Assembly: GCF_002409645.1 (NCBI RefSeq)
Contig: NZ_DHNR01000028.1
Location: 87,952 to 151,951 of the forward strand
Origin: Acetobacter sp. UBA5411
GTDB lineage: Bacteria; Pseudomonadota; Alphaproteobacteria; Acetobacterales; Acetobacteraceae
DNA length: 64,000 bases
Reading direction: 5' to 3'
Position 1 is the first letter of the stretch; every line of letters starts with the position of its first letter. The position numbers and the translations under genes are program-made. Below, piece after piece: positions 18,690-27,266 of this stretch. The notes under the pieces were generated by a model. The model was not told where the DNA came from. It searched no databases and saw only the letters and a program-made list of their open reading frames with translations.

Positions 18690-19334
18690 ATGACTGTCGC
18701 CGCCCTGAATCTTGATTTTGCCGCTCTGGCGGCCAAGCCGGTCGAGCAGGCTCCTTTTCCCCATGTGGCCGTCGAGCATTTCATTCCGCAGGATGAACTG
18801 GCCGTTCTTCAGACATCCCTGCCGCAGATCACTTCCGGGGGCTCCTTTCCGCCCGAGGCGCTGGCGTTAACGCCGCTCATGCAGAATCTCATTACGCAGC
18901 TTGAAGGTCCGAAACTGCGAGAGATCATTGCCCGGAAGTTCGACCTTAATCTCGACGACGCGCCCACCATGCTGACCATCCGTGGACGCACCCGTGAGAA
19001 AGACGGTCGTATTCACTGCGATTCCACTGCCAAACGCGTGACGATTCTTCTCTATCTCAACCCGCCATCAGCCGCATTCGGACGTCAGGAAGGCTGCCTG
19101 CGCCTGCTGAACGGCCCTGATGACGTCGAGAATTTCGCTGTGGAAGTGCCGCCCGTGAACGGCACGCTACTCGTCTTCCCCAATGGTCCGACGACCTGGC
19201 ACGGTCACCGGCAATATGTCGGACCGCGTTACACGATTCAGCTCAATTACATGGAAACCGGCGCGAAGGCCCGCTCTGAACTCCGACGTCACAAACTGTC
19301 AGCGCTGGCGAAAAAGCTTACATTTGCTGCCTGA
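18690..19334 (+). CDS. 2-oxoglutarate/Fe(II)-dependent oxygenase family protein
   Basis: 214 residues with the prolyl-4-hydroxylase-like fold. The iron site is readable: HCDS (His-x-Asp) near residue 112 and a distal His in TTWHGH near 172, followed by R in GPRYTIQLNYM, which would bind 2-oxoglutarate. The preceding GTLLVFPNGP is the usual core strand. The start at 18690 has AAGGAG nine bases upstream; the 31 residues upstream are not convincing coding sequence. Substrate unknown; similar enzymes often lie with cell-surface genes. Confidence 0.82.
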   Translation: MTVAALNLDFAALAAKPVEQAPFPHVAVEHFIPQDELAVLQTSLPQITSGGSFPPEALALTPLMQNLITQLEGPKLREIIARKFDLNLDDAPTMLTIRGRTREKDGRIHCDSTAKRVTILLYLNPPSAAFGRQEGCLRLLNGPDDVENFAVEVPPVNGTLLVFPNGPTTWHGHRQYVGPRYTIQLNYMETGAKARSELRRHKLSALAKKLTFAA

Positions 19335-19571
19335 TGGGCGGACAGGAATCACAGGCCTGATTATTAGGCGGGCGTAACCTACACCCCAAACTCTTTGATT
19401 CCAGCCTGCCTTAAATCACAAGACAGGAAGCAGAGAACACGTCTGGGTTTTATTACAGACGTATAAGACTACAGCAGTCACGACAGCCGTCAGACTTAAA
19501 AGCGGTTTCACAGCAGCCATCCCGCACTGACAGTGCATTGAGACCGAGAAACCTGCGAATTATATGAAAAA

Positions 19572-19657
19572 TGGTGGAAGGAGTTGGATTCGAACCAACG
19601 TAGGCGTACGCCAGCGGATTTACAGTCCGCCCCCTTTAGCCACTCGGGCACCCTTCC
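19572..19657 (-). tRNA. tRNA-Tyr (anticodon GTA)
   Basis: On the minus strand: acceptor GGAAGGG pairing with TCCTTCC, anticodon stem GCGGA/TCCGC with loop CTGTAAA (anticodon GTA), a long variable arm (class II) as expected for bacterial tRNA-Tyr, T-arm GTTGG-TTCGAAT-CCAAC, and an encoded 3' CCA. Runs of T follow the 3' end and may terminate transcription. Confidence 0.97.
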
Positions 19658-19774
19658 GTTGGGCCGAGGAATTAAGGGTGTTCACGCTGCCTGTCAACCG
19701 GTTTGGCAGTTTCTCTTTCATTCCGGCTGTCAGACCTGATGACGACGGCATGCAACCCGTCGTATAGCAGCGCC

Positions 19775-20605
19775 ATGCGCACACCTCGACAGTCCTCCCC
19801 TCACTCCTCCCGACAGGCTCAGCCCGATTCCCGTGATCAGGGGGAAGCCCGTCGCGGCGGCCCGCGTCATCACGGCAGAAACCGGCAGAAACCGGGTGGC
19901 CCCTACTGGATCGCAGGCGTGCACGCCTGTCAGGCTGCTCTGGAGAATCCGCACCGCACAATTCAGCGTGTCCTTCTCTCTGCCGAGGCGCAGGACGATT
20001 TCACGAAACGTCTGTCGGTCCCCCTGCCCTCCTATGTCGAGCGTGGCGACAAGGCCCGCTTCACAGCACTCCTCGGCGCTGAAGCCGTGCATCAGGGCGT
20101 CGCCGTGCTGGTGGAGCCGCTTGAGGCTGTGGCCATTGAGGACGCGCTGGAACGTCCGGGCCCGGTCCTCGTGCTTGATCAGGTCACCGATCCCCGCAAT
20201 GTCGGTGCGATTCTCCGCTCAGCCGCCGCATTCGGCGCTGCCTGCGTGGTGATGCAGGATCGGAACGCTCCGGAAGAAGGCGCGGCTCTGGCCAAGGCGG
20301 CTTCGGGCGCTCTGGAGGTTGTGCCTCTGGTGCGTGTAGTGAATCTGTCGCGTTGCTTGGAAACCCTGAAACAAAACGACTGCTGGGTTGTCGGTCTCGA
20401 TGCAGGTGGTGGACGGCTTGAGGGCAGCAGCCTGAAAGGTCGCCGTGCCGCTCTGGTTCTCGGTTCGGAAGGCGATGGGTTGCGTCGTCTCACGCGCGAA
20501 AACTGCGACGAAATTGCGGGCCTCTACATGCCGGGCACAATGGAAAGCCTCAACGTCTCTGTAGCGGCGGCAATCGGGCTGTATGAGCTGGTGAGAGCGG
20601 CTTAA
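19775..20605 (+). CDS. rlmB: 23S rRNA (guanosine-2'-O-)-methyltransferase RlmB-type (TrmH family)
   Basis: 276-residue SPOUT methyltransferase that 2'-O-methylates G2251 in the 23S rRNA P-loop. A basic, disordered N-terminus (about 45 residues) is followed by the substrate-binding domain (WIAGVHACQAALENP). The three SPOUT motifs follow: VLDQVTDPRNVGAILRSA, LVLGSEGDGLRRL and MESLNVSVAAAIGLYEL (the knot with the S-L-N-V-S-V signature). The start at 19775 is the most plausible ATG, but no strong ribosome site is visible. Confidence 0.9.
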   Translation: MRTPRQSSPHSSRQAQPDSRDQGEARRGGPRHHGRNRQKPGGPYWIAGVHACQAALENPHRTIQRVLLSAEAQDDFTKRLSVPLPSYVERGDKARFTALLGAEAVHQGVAVLVEPLEAVAIEDALERPGPVLVLDQVTDPRNVGAILRSAAAFGAACVVMQDRNAPEEGAALAKAASGALEVVPLVRVVNLSRCLETLKQNDCWVVGLDAGGGRLEGSSLKGRRAALVLGSEGDGLRRLTRENCDEIAGLYMPGTMESLNVSVAAAIGLYELVRAA

Positions 20606-20625
20606 GGACCAGACAGGATCACTCG

Positions 20626-20687
20626 CTCGGGGCTTTTTGGCCCCGGACCCCGGCAAAGGGACACGGCCCCTTTGATCCTGATTTATT
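20626..20687 (-). repeat. Dispersed intergenic repeat, copy B (inverted)
   Basis: Reverse complement reads ATAAATCAGGATCAAAGGGG, then GTGTCCCTTTG and a GGGGC-loop-GCCCC hairpin, closely matching copy A at 2230-2294 in sequence, order and hairpin positions. Read on the plus strand, the GGGGC TTTTTG GCCCC stem lies 24 bases after rlmB and could serve as its terminator. Confidence 0.6.
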
Positions 20688-20719
20688 TGTTAAAGCGTTA
20701 CAGCTGTGGGCGCTGACCT

Positions 20720-20872
20720 CTATAGACGGATCAGCGCCACTGCATAAATCACCAGCACCATGGCCAGCGTAAAGCTGACGAGGCTGATCACCCGTCCGCG
20801 CTGGCGACGGAGCAGTTCAATCTGTTCGACTTCAGTCAGATCGGTCGGCACGGTCATCACGACATCCACCAT
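20720..20872 (-). CDS. CoxF-like small membrane protein downstream of ctaB
   Basis: 50 residues. A short acidic N-terminus is followed by an Arg-rich patch (LLRRQRGRV) and one membrane helix (ISLVSFTLAMVLVIYAVALI). Alphaproteobacterial oxidase operons often carry such a tiny Arg-rich/one-helix gene (coxF) right after ctaB. The ATG lies 16 bases inside the end of ctaB, so translation is coupled. The resemblance to CoxF is in topology and position only. Confidence 0.65.
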   Translation of the reverse strand: MVDVVMTVPTDLTEVEQIELLRRQRGRVISLVSFTLAMVLVIYAVALIRL

Positions 20873-21813
20873 GTCAGGGCGTGGTCAGCCAGCAGACCAC
20901 AGAACAGCAGAAACAGATAGGCCAGCGAGAAACGGAACGAGATCCGCGCGGCCTTGTCACCATTCAGGCTGACACCATTGGCATCCTGCTTTTCCAGCAG
21001 CACACGAACAGCGCAGGCAATAAACCCGAGGCCAAGCGCCAGCGCGGTCACCGTATACAGCATCCCGCTCAGATGCATGAAGGATGGCACCAGCGACACC
21101 GCCAGCAGAATGATCGTGTAGGCCAGAATGTTCCAGCGTGTGTGACGGGCTCCCTTCACCACCGGCAGCATGGGAATCCCCGCGCGTCCATAATCCTTGC
21201 AGGCATAAAGCGAGAGCGACCAGAAATGCGGAGGCGTCCACAGGAACACGATGGAGAACATCACCACCGGCATGACATCCATCGAGCCGGTCGCCGCAGC
21301 CCAGCCGATCATCGGCGGGAAAGCACCCGCTGCGCCACCAATAACGATGTTCTGCGGCGTCGAACGCTTCAGCCACATCGTATAGATCACGGCATAAAAG
21401 AAAATGGAGAACGCCAGAATCCCGGCAGCCAGCGTATTTGTCGCCAGCCACATCAGGATTACCGAAAAAACCGATAGCCCCAGTCCATAGGCCAACGTCT
21501 CGTCAGCCGGGATGCGGCCACCTGGAATCGGGCGCGTCGCTGTCCGCTGCATGATGATGTCGATGTCGCGGTCATACCACATGTTGATGGCACCCGCCGC
21601 ACCGGACGCGAGGCAGATGCACAGGATGCTGATCGCCGCCATCAACGGATTCATGTGTCCGGGCGCCATGTAAAGACCGGCAGCGCCCGTAAAGACCACG
21701 AGTGAAATCACCCGCGGCTTGAGAAGCTGAACCCAGTCCTTCGCGTTTGTCCCGACTCTTGCCGCGTCAAACCGAACGCGAGCGGGGCGGACCTCCGCCG
21801 TCGCGCCGCTCAT
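20857..21813 (-). CDS. ctaB: Protoheme IX farnesyltransferase (haem O synthase)
   Basis: Integral membrane prenyltransferase that attaches a farnesyl group to haem b, making haem O for terminal oxidases. 318 residues with about nine membrane segments. The prenyl-diphosphate site is intact: INMWYDRDIDIIMQRTATRP (the D-rich NxxxDxxxD-like motif) near residue 85, and the second motif in the loop near HFWSLSLYACKDYGRAGIPM. Its ATG overlaps the stop of the preceding COX1-like gene (ATGA), so it is in the same operon. Acetic acid bacteria need haem O for cytochrome bo3. Confidence 0.95.
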   Translation of the reverse strand: MSGATAEVRPARVRFDAARVGTNAKDWVQLLKPRVISLVVFTGAAGLYMAPGHMNPLMAAISILCICLASGAAGAINMWYDRDIDIIMQRTATRPIPGGRIPADETLAYGLGLSVFSVILMWLATNTLAAGILAFSIFFYAVIYTMWLKRSTPQNIVIGGAAGAFPPMIGWAAATGSMDVMPVVMFSIVFLWTPPHFWSLSLYACKDYGRAGIPMLPVVKGARHTRWNILAYTIILLAVSLVPSFMHLSGMLYTVTALALGLGFIACAVRVLLEKQDANGVSLNGDKAARISFRFSLAYLFLLFCGLLADHALTWWMS

Positions 21814-23075
21814 CGGCGAATGTCCTGCATGGCGACATTTCCGGAAGCAGCTTTTCTGCCTGCGCTCAGCACGTTCAGCAGCACAAAAGCCAGAACACCG
21901 AGTGAGACGGCCATTGCCGCACCACCCAAGGCCTGTCCCAAACCGGTATTGCTGTCAGAAGCCAGCACACCAAAAAACATGAGGCCAAACTGCGCTCTGG
22001 CGGAATTCCGGGAGTAATGCCCGTTCGTCACGTCATTCAGCCAAGCGTAAAACCCGCCGAACAGGACAAATACGGCGCCATTCAGAACCGCCGTATGCAC
22101 GCCTGAGCCCATCCATCCAGCAGCCAGAAGCACAAAAAAGCCGGAGACCCACAACACCGGCACATCAATGGCTGCACGCACCGTAACAGCCTGACGCCAC
22201 AAAGCGCGAATCCAGATTCCGGCAAACGCGATTGCCGCAACGGCAGCCAGAATCGTTCCTATTTTCTGCACAAAAGCCGGATCTGCATGCACAAACGCCA
22301 TGCGATCCCACACAGCAGGACCGCCGATTGCGACCGTAGCAATAACGGCCACGGCACCTGCCTTCAGCTTCTGCCCCACTGGCGCAATGCCATCGAACAC
22401 TCTGGCAGCCAGACCGAAAGCTGAAACCAGCACAATCAGGGTCGCGGGCATTTCAAAATGAGGCATGACGTCAGAGGCGCCAAGAAACTCGCGGGTCGCT
22501 CCTGCGGCCAGAACCGGCGCAGCAAGCAGAAGCCCAATGGCGGCACAAAGCTGTGTCCAGACAAAAAGGGAGAAAGGAACCAGCCCACTCACTCTCTCCT
22601 GTCCACGAGGAGCGACAATGCCTGCTCCAGCCCGTGAATCACAGATGATCGCCAGCGTGGAGGCGGACATGAGAATAGCGCCGACACTCCACAAGCCCAT
22701 GCCGAACAGATCACCCTGCGAAACACCGCTCAGAAACATCAGAAGCGCCAGCAGCATGACGGTGAGAGCTCCGCCATCAAGCAGAGGAAGCCCTTTCACT
22801 CCGCCTGACATCAGATCACGAGCGAGAAAAAGTCGACCAAAGGCGCCGAGAAAAGCGGGAACACCAACGAACAGTAGCATGGCGCTGGGGTGAAAAGCCG
22901 CCATTCTCGCTTCGAGTCCGGTAGGCAGAACATGAAGCTGACTGGCAAGCGCGACAGCTCCGGCTAGTCCGCCCACTGTCACTGACAGCGCGAGATAACC
23001 GGCAGTGGCGGCACAAGGAGACAGTCCGCTACGACGGCTGACCGATTGAGTTTGGGCAGGAGTCACAACGGCCAT
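21810..23075 (-). CDS. Degenerate cytochrome oxidase subunit I homologue
   Basis: 421 residues, roughly 11 or 12 hydrophobic segments, clearly derived from haem-copper oxidase subunit I. FHPSAMLLFVGVPAFLGAFG matches the helix II region and PVLAAG matches helix V. GAVFVLFGGFYAW matches helix X. Of the metal ligands only the low-spin haem pair seems kept: H62 (bovine H61) and H327 (bovine H378). The position of H240 in HPEVY is M209 (MPATL), so the cross-linked Tyr is L213; H290/H291 are R258/M259; the high-spin haem His H376 is G325. The loop before helix X is shortened. No CuB/haem-a3 site can form. Start at 23075 (MAVVTPAQ) chosen; an upstream in-frame codon exists at 23150. In an operon with ctaB. 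See findings. Confidence 0.8.
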   Translation of the reverse strand: MAVVTPAQTQSVSRRSGLSPCAATAGYLALSVTVGGLAGAVALASQLHVLPTGLEARMAAFHPSAMLLFVGVPAFLGAFGRLFLARDLMSGGVKGLPLLDGGALTVMLLALLMFLSGVSQGDLFGMGLWSVGAILMSASTLAIICDSRAGAGIVAPRGQERVSGLVPFSLFVWTQLCAAIGLLLAAPVLAAGATREFLGASDVMPHFEMPATLIVLVSAFGLAARVFDGIAPVGQKLKAGAVAVIATVAIGGPAVWDRMAFVHADPAFVQKIGTILAAVAAIAFAGIWIRALWRQAVTVRAAIDVPVLWVSGFFVLLAAGWMGSGVHTAVLNGAVFVLFGGFYAWLNDVTNGHYSRNSARAQFGLMFFGVLASDSNTGLGQALGGAAMAVSLGVLAFVLLNVLSAGRKAASGNVAMQDIRR

Positions 23076-23259
23076 CAGCGTCCACGTCTCTCGTTCATCA
23101 GGGCTTTGATCCTGGTTCGTGACGGTCAGGCAAACTGACCATCCACGCAATAAACCGGATCAGACTAACGGAAATTCCCGTCGATCAAAAGCGCTCTGTT
23201 ACCCGCCGTGCAGCACGCAGACCTGCTTCCAGCGCGCCTCGGTTCAGGCGCGCATTCAG

Positions 23260-24006
23260 TCAGGCGACAACTTTTTCCTGGGTTTTCGACGCATCGGCTG
23301 CCGTTACTTCATGCTCCAGCGTCACCAGCGTGAACAATCCTGCCGGAGGAACGGGTTCAATCCGGGCCCGCGCCAGATCTTCCGGAGGGAGAAGGGCTTC
23401 CATGGCGAAATCAGGATGCCAGCCGAGAGAATGAGACGCACGGGCCATGCCACGTTCGATCACGCCACGCACGCCGGTCGGAGCGAGGAAGTGATTCACA
23501 AACAGGATATAGCCGCCGGGACGAACCACGCGCTTCAGCTCGGCCAGCAACTTGCGAGGATGAGGCACCACCGACGCCACAAACATCGCTACGGCGATAT
23601 CGAACGAATCATCGGCAAAGCGCGTATCCTCGGCGTCCATCTCCAGCAGGGCGTCAACATTGCTGAGATGGTCACGGCGCACACGCTCGCGCGCACGGGC
23701 CAGCATATCGGATGACAGGTCGATTCCGGTAATACGCTTGCTCGCCGTATAATGCGGCAGAGCGAGACCTGTGCCGACCCCGACTTCCAGCACGCGGGAG
23801 CCCGGCAGGCGATTCACCGCTGCAACCGCTCTTTTTCGCCCGAAGGCAGAAATACCGCCGAACACGGTGTCATAGACACCGGCCCAGCGCCGGTATGCAG
23901 CCCTGACAGCATCTGCATCCAGCGCTACACGAGGCCCGTGATTCTCCTCCTTATGGGAGACGCCTTCCGCTGCTTCACTGCGGACATCCTGCAAGACTTC
24001 GCTCAT
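23260..24006 (-). CDS. pmtA: Phosphatidylethanolamine N-methyltransferase-like SAM methyltransferase
   Basis: 248-residue class I SAM-dependent methyltransferase of the PmtA type that turns phosphatidylethanolamine into phosphatidylcholine in alphaproteobacteria. AYRRWAGVYDTVFG lies before the SAM motif I (VLEVGVGTGLALPHY), then GIDLSSDMLARAR (motif II), FDIAVAMFVASVVPHP, and GGYILFVNHF. The gene follows a good GATAGGG ribosome site. In Acetobacter, loss of this enzyme and of phosphatidylcholine has been connected with weaker acetic acid growth, which fits the organism. Confidence 0.78.
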   Translation of the reverse strand: MSEVLQDVRSEAAEGVSHKEENHGPRVALDADAVRAAYRRWAGVYDTVFGGISAFGRKRAVAAVNRLPGSRVLEVGVGTGLALPHYTASKRITGIDLSSDMLARARERVRRDHLSNVDALLEMDAEDTRFADDSFDIAVAMFVASVVPHPRKLLAELKRVVRPGGYILFVNHFLAPTGVRGVIERGMARASHSLGWHPDFAMEALLPPEDLARARIEPVPPAGLFTLVTLEHEVTAADASKTQEKVVA

Positions 24007-24399
24007 TACGCCCTATCTGCTGCCCAATGGTTGAACATTGAGACACGACCAGGGCATCGTAAAAACACGGTCGTGCTCAGTATTGTCGCGGCACATTGCC
24101 ACACGAGACGGAAACGACCAAGCCCACGGAAGAAAGATGTCGCAGGCCGCCCTTTTTCGTCCCATTACGTTTAAAATGTTTTCTCTCACATGGGCAGCCA
24201 TATTCTGCCTATGCTGCCCGGCCCCGCGCACCGACAGAAAATGTGATTGCGGATTTCAGCCAGAGTTCAGGATTGTTTCGAACACCCTTTTTACAATGGC
24301 TTCTTTCTCTTAATGTTATCGTGCCAAAAACATTTCTGCCCATGTCATACAGGCTGCAGCGTAGCGGATGGCAATGCATGATGTTACCGGAGAGAAGAG
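24007..24399. other. Intergenic region, no gene supported
   Basis: About 390 bases between pmtA and the small membrane protein at 24400. It has open frames on both strands but none with recognisable protein features or a ribosome site. It must hold the pmtA promoter; I see no certain motif. Confidence 0.5.
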
Positions 24400-24546
24400 T
24401 TGAATATTTTCCTTATCCTCGCCTCAATAGTGATCTGGTCCATAATGCTCATATTTTACTGGCAGACCCCAATTTATAGATGGATCGACAATAAATTTGA
24501 TCTGGAACGCTTTCGCAAAAACAACAAAGAAGAGAATAACTCCTAA
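24400..24546 (+). CDS. Small single-pass membrane protein, TTG start
   Basis: 48 residues from TTG at 24400, with GGAGAGAAGAG directly upstream as ribosome site. An N-terminal membrane helix (NIFLILASIVIWSIMLIFYW) is followed by a charged tail rich in Lys, Glu and Asn. No family recognised. A/T-rich compared with neighbours. A nine-base stem-loop AACGGAGTG/CACTCCGTT follows at 24617-24644. Codons and ribosome site make it plausible, but without homologues this is tentative. Confidence 0.45.
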   Translation: MNIFLILASIVIWSIMLIFYWQTPIYRWIDNKFDLERFRKNNKEENNS

Positions 24547-24616
24547 AGCTTTTCCTCTTTTACTTTCCCAATGGCATCCATTGCAGAGCAGACGTTTCTT
24601 ATTGGTGACGCCTTAT

Positions 24617-24644
24617 AACGGAGTGATCCCCCAAACACTCCGTT
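24617..24644. terminator. Stem-loop between the small membrane protein and gshB
   Basis: AACGGAGTG and CACTCCGTT pair over a ten-base loop. There is no strong T-run, so it may be a factor-dependent terminator or RNA-stability hairpin serving either convergent gene. Confidence 0.4.
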
Positions 24645-24757
24645 CGCTCCTTCACCATGCAGCGTGAATGACACTCCCGACCCAATATTTTACAAAACAT
24701 TTCCGCGCTCATTTTTTCATCTGAGCACAGAATCCTGCGGATCAGGCAGTCCAGTTA

Positions 24758-25738
24758 TCAGGCTGACAGACGGCTTTCGATGCAATCCCACAACAGCCCT
24801 GCGGGATTAATGCCGTCAAAGCGCTCCAGCTCCTGCAGGCCTGTCGGTGACGTTACATTGATTTCCGTCAGCCAGTCACCGATCACGTCGATCCCCACAA
24901 AAATCAGCCCGCACTCTTTCAGCATCGGGCCAATGGCGTTGCAGATTTCGATATCGCGGGGTGTCAGTTCCACACGCTGCGCCACGCCGCCAACATGCAT
25001 GTTGGACCGCGCCTCGCCTTCCGCTGGAACGCGGTTGATCGCGCCAATGGGCTTGCCGTCAGCAAGGATAATCCGCTTGTCGCCTTTCCGCACAGCCGCT
25101 TCATAGCGCTGGATCATGAGAGGCTCACGAGAACGGGCAAAGTGCATTTCCAGCAGAGCGTTCAGATTCTGATCGTCTTCACGAATACGGAAGACACCAC
25201 TGCCACCATTACCGAACAGCGGCTTAACGATGATGTCTTTCCATTTCTGTCGGAAAGCGCGGATTTCACCGACATCCCATGTCACCAGCGTCGGCGGCAT
25301 AAGCTCAGGGTAGTGTGTAACAAGCAGCTTTTCCGGCGAATCCCGCACGGAGCGTGGATCGTTGACGACCAGCGCTTTACCTGGGCCAACACCGTGAACG
25401 TGCTCGAGCAGATGCGTCGCCGTGATGTAGGCCATATCAAACGGCGGATCCTGCCGCATGAGGATCACATCCATTTCCGATAGATCGGTCCGTTTCGCTT
25501 CTCCGAATGTCGCGTGATTACCTTTTTCACGCCGTACGGTGACAGGCCGCACCGAGGCCGTCAGACGGGTCTTATCTCCCTGTCCGCCCTCAAGCAGCGC
25601 CAGAGATTCCACGCCATAAACAAACAGGCGATATCCCCGGGCCTGAGCTTCCAGCATCATGGCGAATGTTGAATCACCATTGATATCGACCCCTTCGAGA
25701 GGGTCCATCTGCACAGCAACATCAAGCCCAGAGAGCAT
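24758..25738 (-). CDS. gshB: Glutathione synthetase
   Basis: ATP-grasp ligase joining gamma-glutamylcysteine and glycine. 326 residues. The N-terminal substrate domain reads VAVQMDPLEGVDINGDSTFAMMLEAQ; the ATP-grasp core has DVILMRQDPPFDMAYITATHLLE, VNDPRSVRDSPEKL, KPLFGNGGSGVFRI (the P-loop-like nucleotide loop), and IDVIGDWLTEINVTSPTG with the Mg-binding E-x-N. AAAGGAG precedes the ATG. Monocistronic. Confidence 0.97.
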   Translation of the reverse strand: MLSGLDVAVQMDPLEGVDINGDSTFAMMLEAQARGYRLFVYGVESLALLEGGQGDKTRLTASVRPVTVRREKGNHATFGEAKRTDLSEMDVILMRQDPPFDMAYITATHLLEHVHGVGPGKALVVNDPRSVRDSPEKLLVTHYPELMPPTLVTWDVGEIRAFRQKWKDIIVKPLFGNGGSGVFRIREDDQNLNALLEMHFARSREPLMIQRYEAAVRKGDKRIILADGKPIGAINRVPAEGEARSNMHVGGVAQRVELTPRDIEICNAIGPMLKECGLIFVGIDVIGDWLTEINVTSPTGLQELERFDGINPAGLLWDCIESRLSA

Positions 25739-25806
25739 CAGTCCAAACTCCTTTTCAGACTGAAACTCTTAAAGCACTTCCCTTCGCAAGCAAAACGCTA
25801 CGGAAG

Positions 25807-26322
25807 TTATGGGGGAGCGGGATAGGTAATGGATAGGATTTCGATCAGTTCCGCACCCCGCGGAGTGTGCAGCGTGACTTCATCGCCGACAGCGCGACCG
25901 AGAAGGGCTCGCGAGACAGGCGCCAACAGAGTGATTTCATGTTTTTCAGACACGGCCTCATCCGCTCCGACAATGGTGACCGTTGTTTCCCGATCATTCT
26001 CATCGACATAGATTACCGTCGCGCCGAAAAACACCCGGTCACGCCGGGTCTGCTGAGCGGGATCGACCTCTATGGCCGTCTCCACCCGCTTCGTCAGAAA
26101 GCGTATACGGCGGTCAATCTCCCGCAGTCGCTTCTTGCCATAAATATAATCGCCATTTTCAGAACGATCGCCGTTTCCGGCGGCCCATGAAACGATTTCC
26201 ACAACAGACGGCCGTTCGACACGCATGAGATGCGAGAGTTCCTCCCGCATCACACGTAGGCCGTCTGGCGTCACATAACGGGCCAGGCCTCCGTTCCGGT
26301 CAGTCTTGTCGTTTTGCGCCAC
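25807..26322 (-). CDS. greB: Transcript cleavage factor GreB
   Basis: Rescues backtracked RNA polymerase by stimulating cleavage of the nascent RNA. 171 residues from a GTG start: N-terminal coiled coil (DGLRVMREELSHLMRVERPSV then EIVSWAAGNGDRSENGDYIYGKKRLREID, with the acidic tip D/E residues) and C-terminal FKBP-like domain (VTIVGADEAV, ISRALLGRAVGDEV-type motif here SRALLGRAVGDEVTL). The basic patch and length favour GreB over GreA. It is followed 25 bases upstream of motA on the same strand. Confidence 0.9.
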   Translation of the reverse strand: MAQNDKTDRNGGLARYVTPDGLRVMREELSHLMRVERPSVVEIVSWAAGNGDRSENGDYIYGKKRLREIDRRIRFLTKRVETAIEVDPAQQTRRDRVFFGATVIYVDENDRETTVTIVGADEAVSEKHEITLLAPVSRALLGRAVGDEVTLHTPRGAELIEILSITYPAPP

Positions 26323-26347
26323 GCGGTCTCAACCCTGTTCATCGGTC

Positions 26348-27214
26348 TTATCCGATGGAGAGTTCGCTGATCGCAGTATCGATCTCCTGGAAACTCGGCA
26401 TCAGATGCATAGGAATGTCTTTCCGACCGATCTCGACGCTCACCTGTGCAGGATTACCCTGTAGATAAGCGACAAGCACGGCCCGGATCAGGTCATAATA
26501 ACGGGCGTCTTCTTCCACAACACTCTGAATGCGGCCAGCCAGCGGGCCAACCATGCCATAAGCCAGCAACACGCCAAGAAAGGTGCCGACAAGCGCACCG
26601 GCAATCATTTCACCGAGAACCTCAGGTGGCTTGCTGATGGAACCCATGGTCTTGATGACGCCGAGCACAGCCGCCACGATACCGAGTGCAGGCAGAGCGT
26701 CAGCCAGTGTCTGCAGACCGTGCGCCACATGCGTGTCTTCCTTGAGATTTTTTGTCAGTTCACGGGACATCACTTCGTCAAACTGAAAAGCGTCGTCCAT
26801 ATTCATGCTGATCATCCGGAGATAATCGCAGATCAGATTACGGACCCGATCATTGTCCCTGATCTTGGGATAGGCGGCAAAGGCCGTGCTCTCCATGGGT
26901 GTTTCAATGTGCGGCTCAAGCGCCATGACACCCTGTGTCTGAGCCAGCCGCGCAAAGAAAAACAGCAGTCCCAGCAGATCAATATAATCCTGACGACCAA
27001 AAGCCGGTCCCTTGATCGCTGTCTTCAGAGCGCCCGGCACATGCTTCATATCCGACATCGAATTGGCCATGGCGAATGTGCCGATGCCGGCACCAAGAAT
27101 CGTGATCAGCTCAAATGGCATGGACTTGATCAGCGGTCCGATTGCACCGCCTGATGCTGCAAAGGATCCGAATACACAGACCAGCAGAAATACCAGCCCA
27201 CCGATTAACAACAT
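26348..27214 (-). CDS. motA: Flagellar motor stator protein MotA
   Basis: Proton-channel half of the flagellar stator. 288 residues with four membrane helices: LLIGGLVFLLVCVFGSFAAS first, and the last two around LPALGIVAAVLGVIKTM and GEMIAGALVGTFLGVLLAYGMV. The cytoplasmic domain includes the KGPAFGRQDYIDLL and charged VMSRELTKN regions that touch FliG. GAGGATAG is the ribosome site. It is 52 bases downstream of... motB follows on the same strand: motA stops before greB, while motB lies directly behind it. No other flagellar gene is in the window. Confidence 0.93.
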   Translation of the reverse strand: MLLIGGLVFLLVCVFGSFAASGGAIGPLIKSMPFELITILGAGIGTFAMANSMSDMKHVPGALKTAIKGPAFGRQDYIDLLGLLFFFARLAQTQGVMALEPHIETPMESTAFAAYPKIRDNDRVRNLICDYLRMISMNMDDAFQFDEVMSRELTKNLKEDTHVAHGLQTLADALPALGIVAAVLGVIKTMGSISKPPEVLGEMIAGALVGTFLGVLLAYGMVGPLAGRIQSVVEEDARYYDLIRAVLVAYLQGNPAQVSVEIGRKDIPMHLMPSFQEIDTAISELSIG

Positions 27215-27266
27215 CTAGTCTATCCTCGTCTCAAGGCACGAATAATCTTGCCGTGCCATGTCATCG

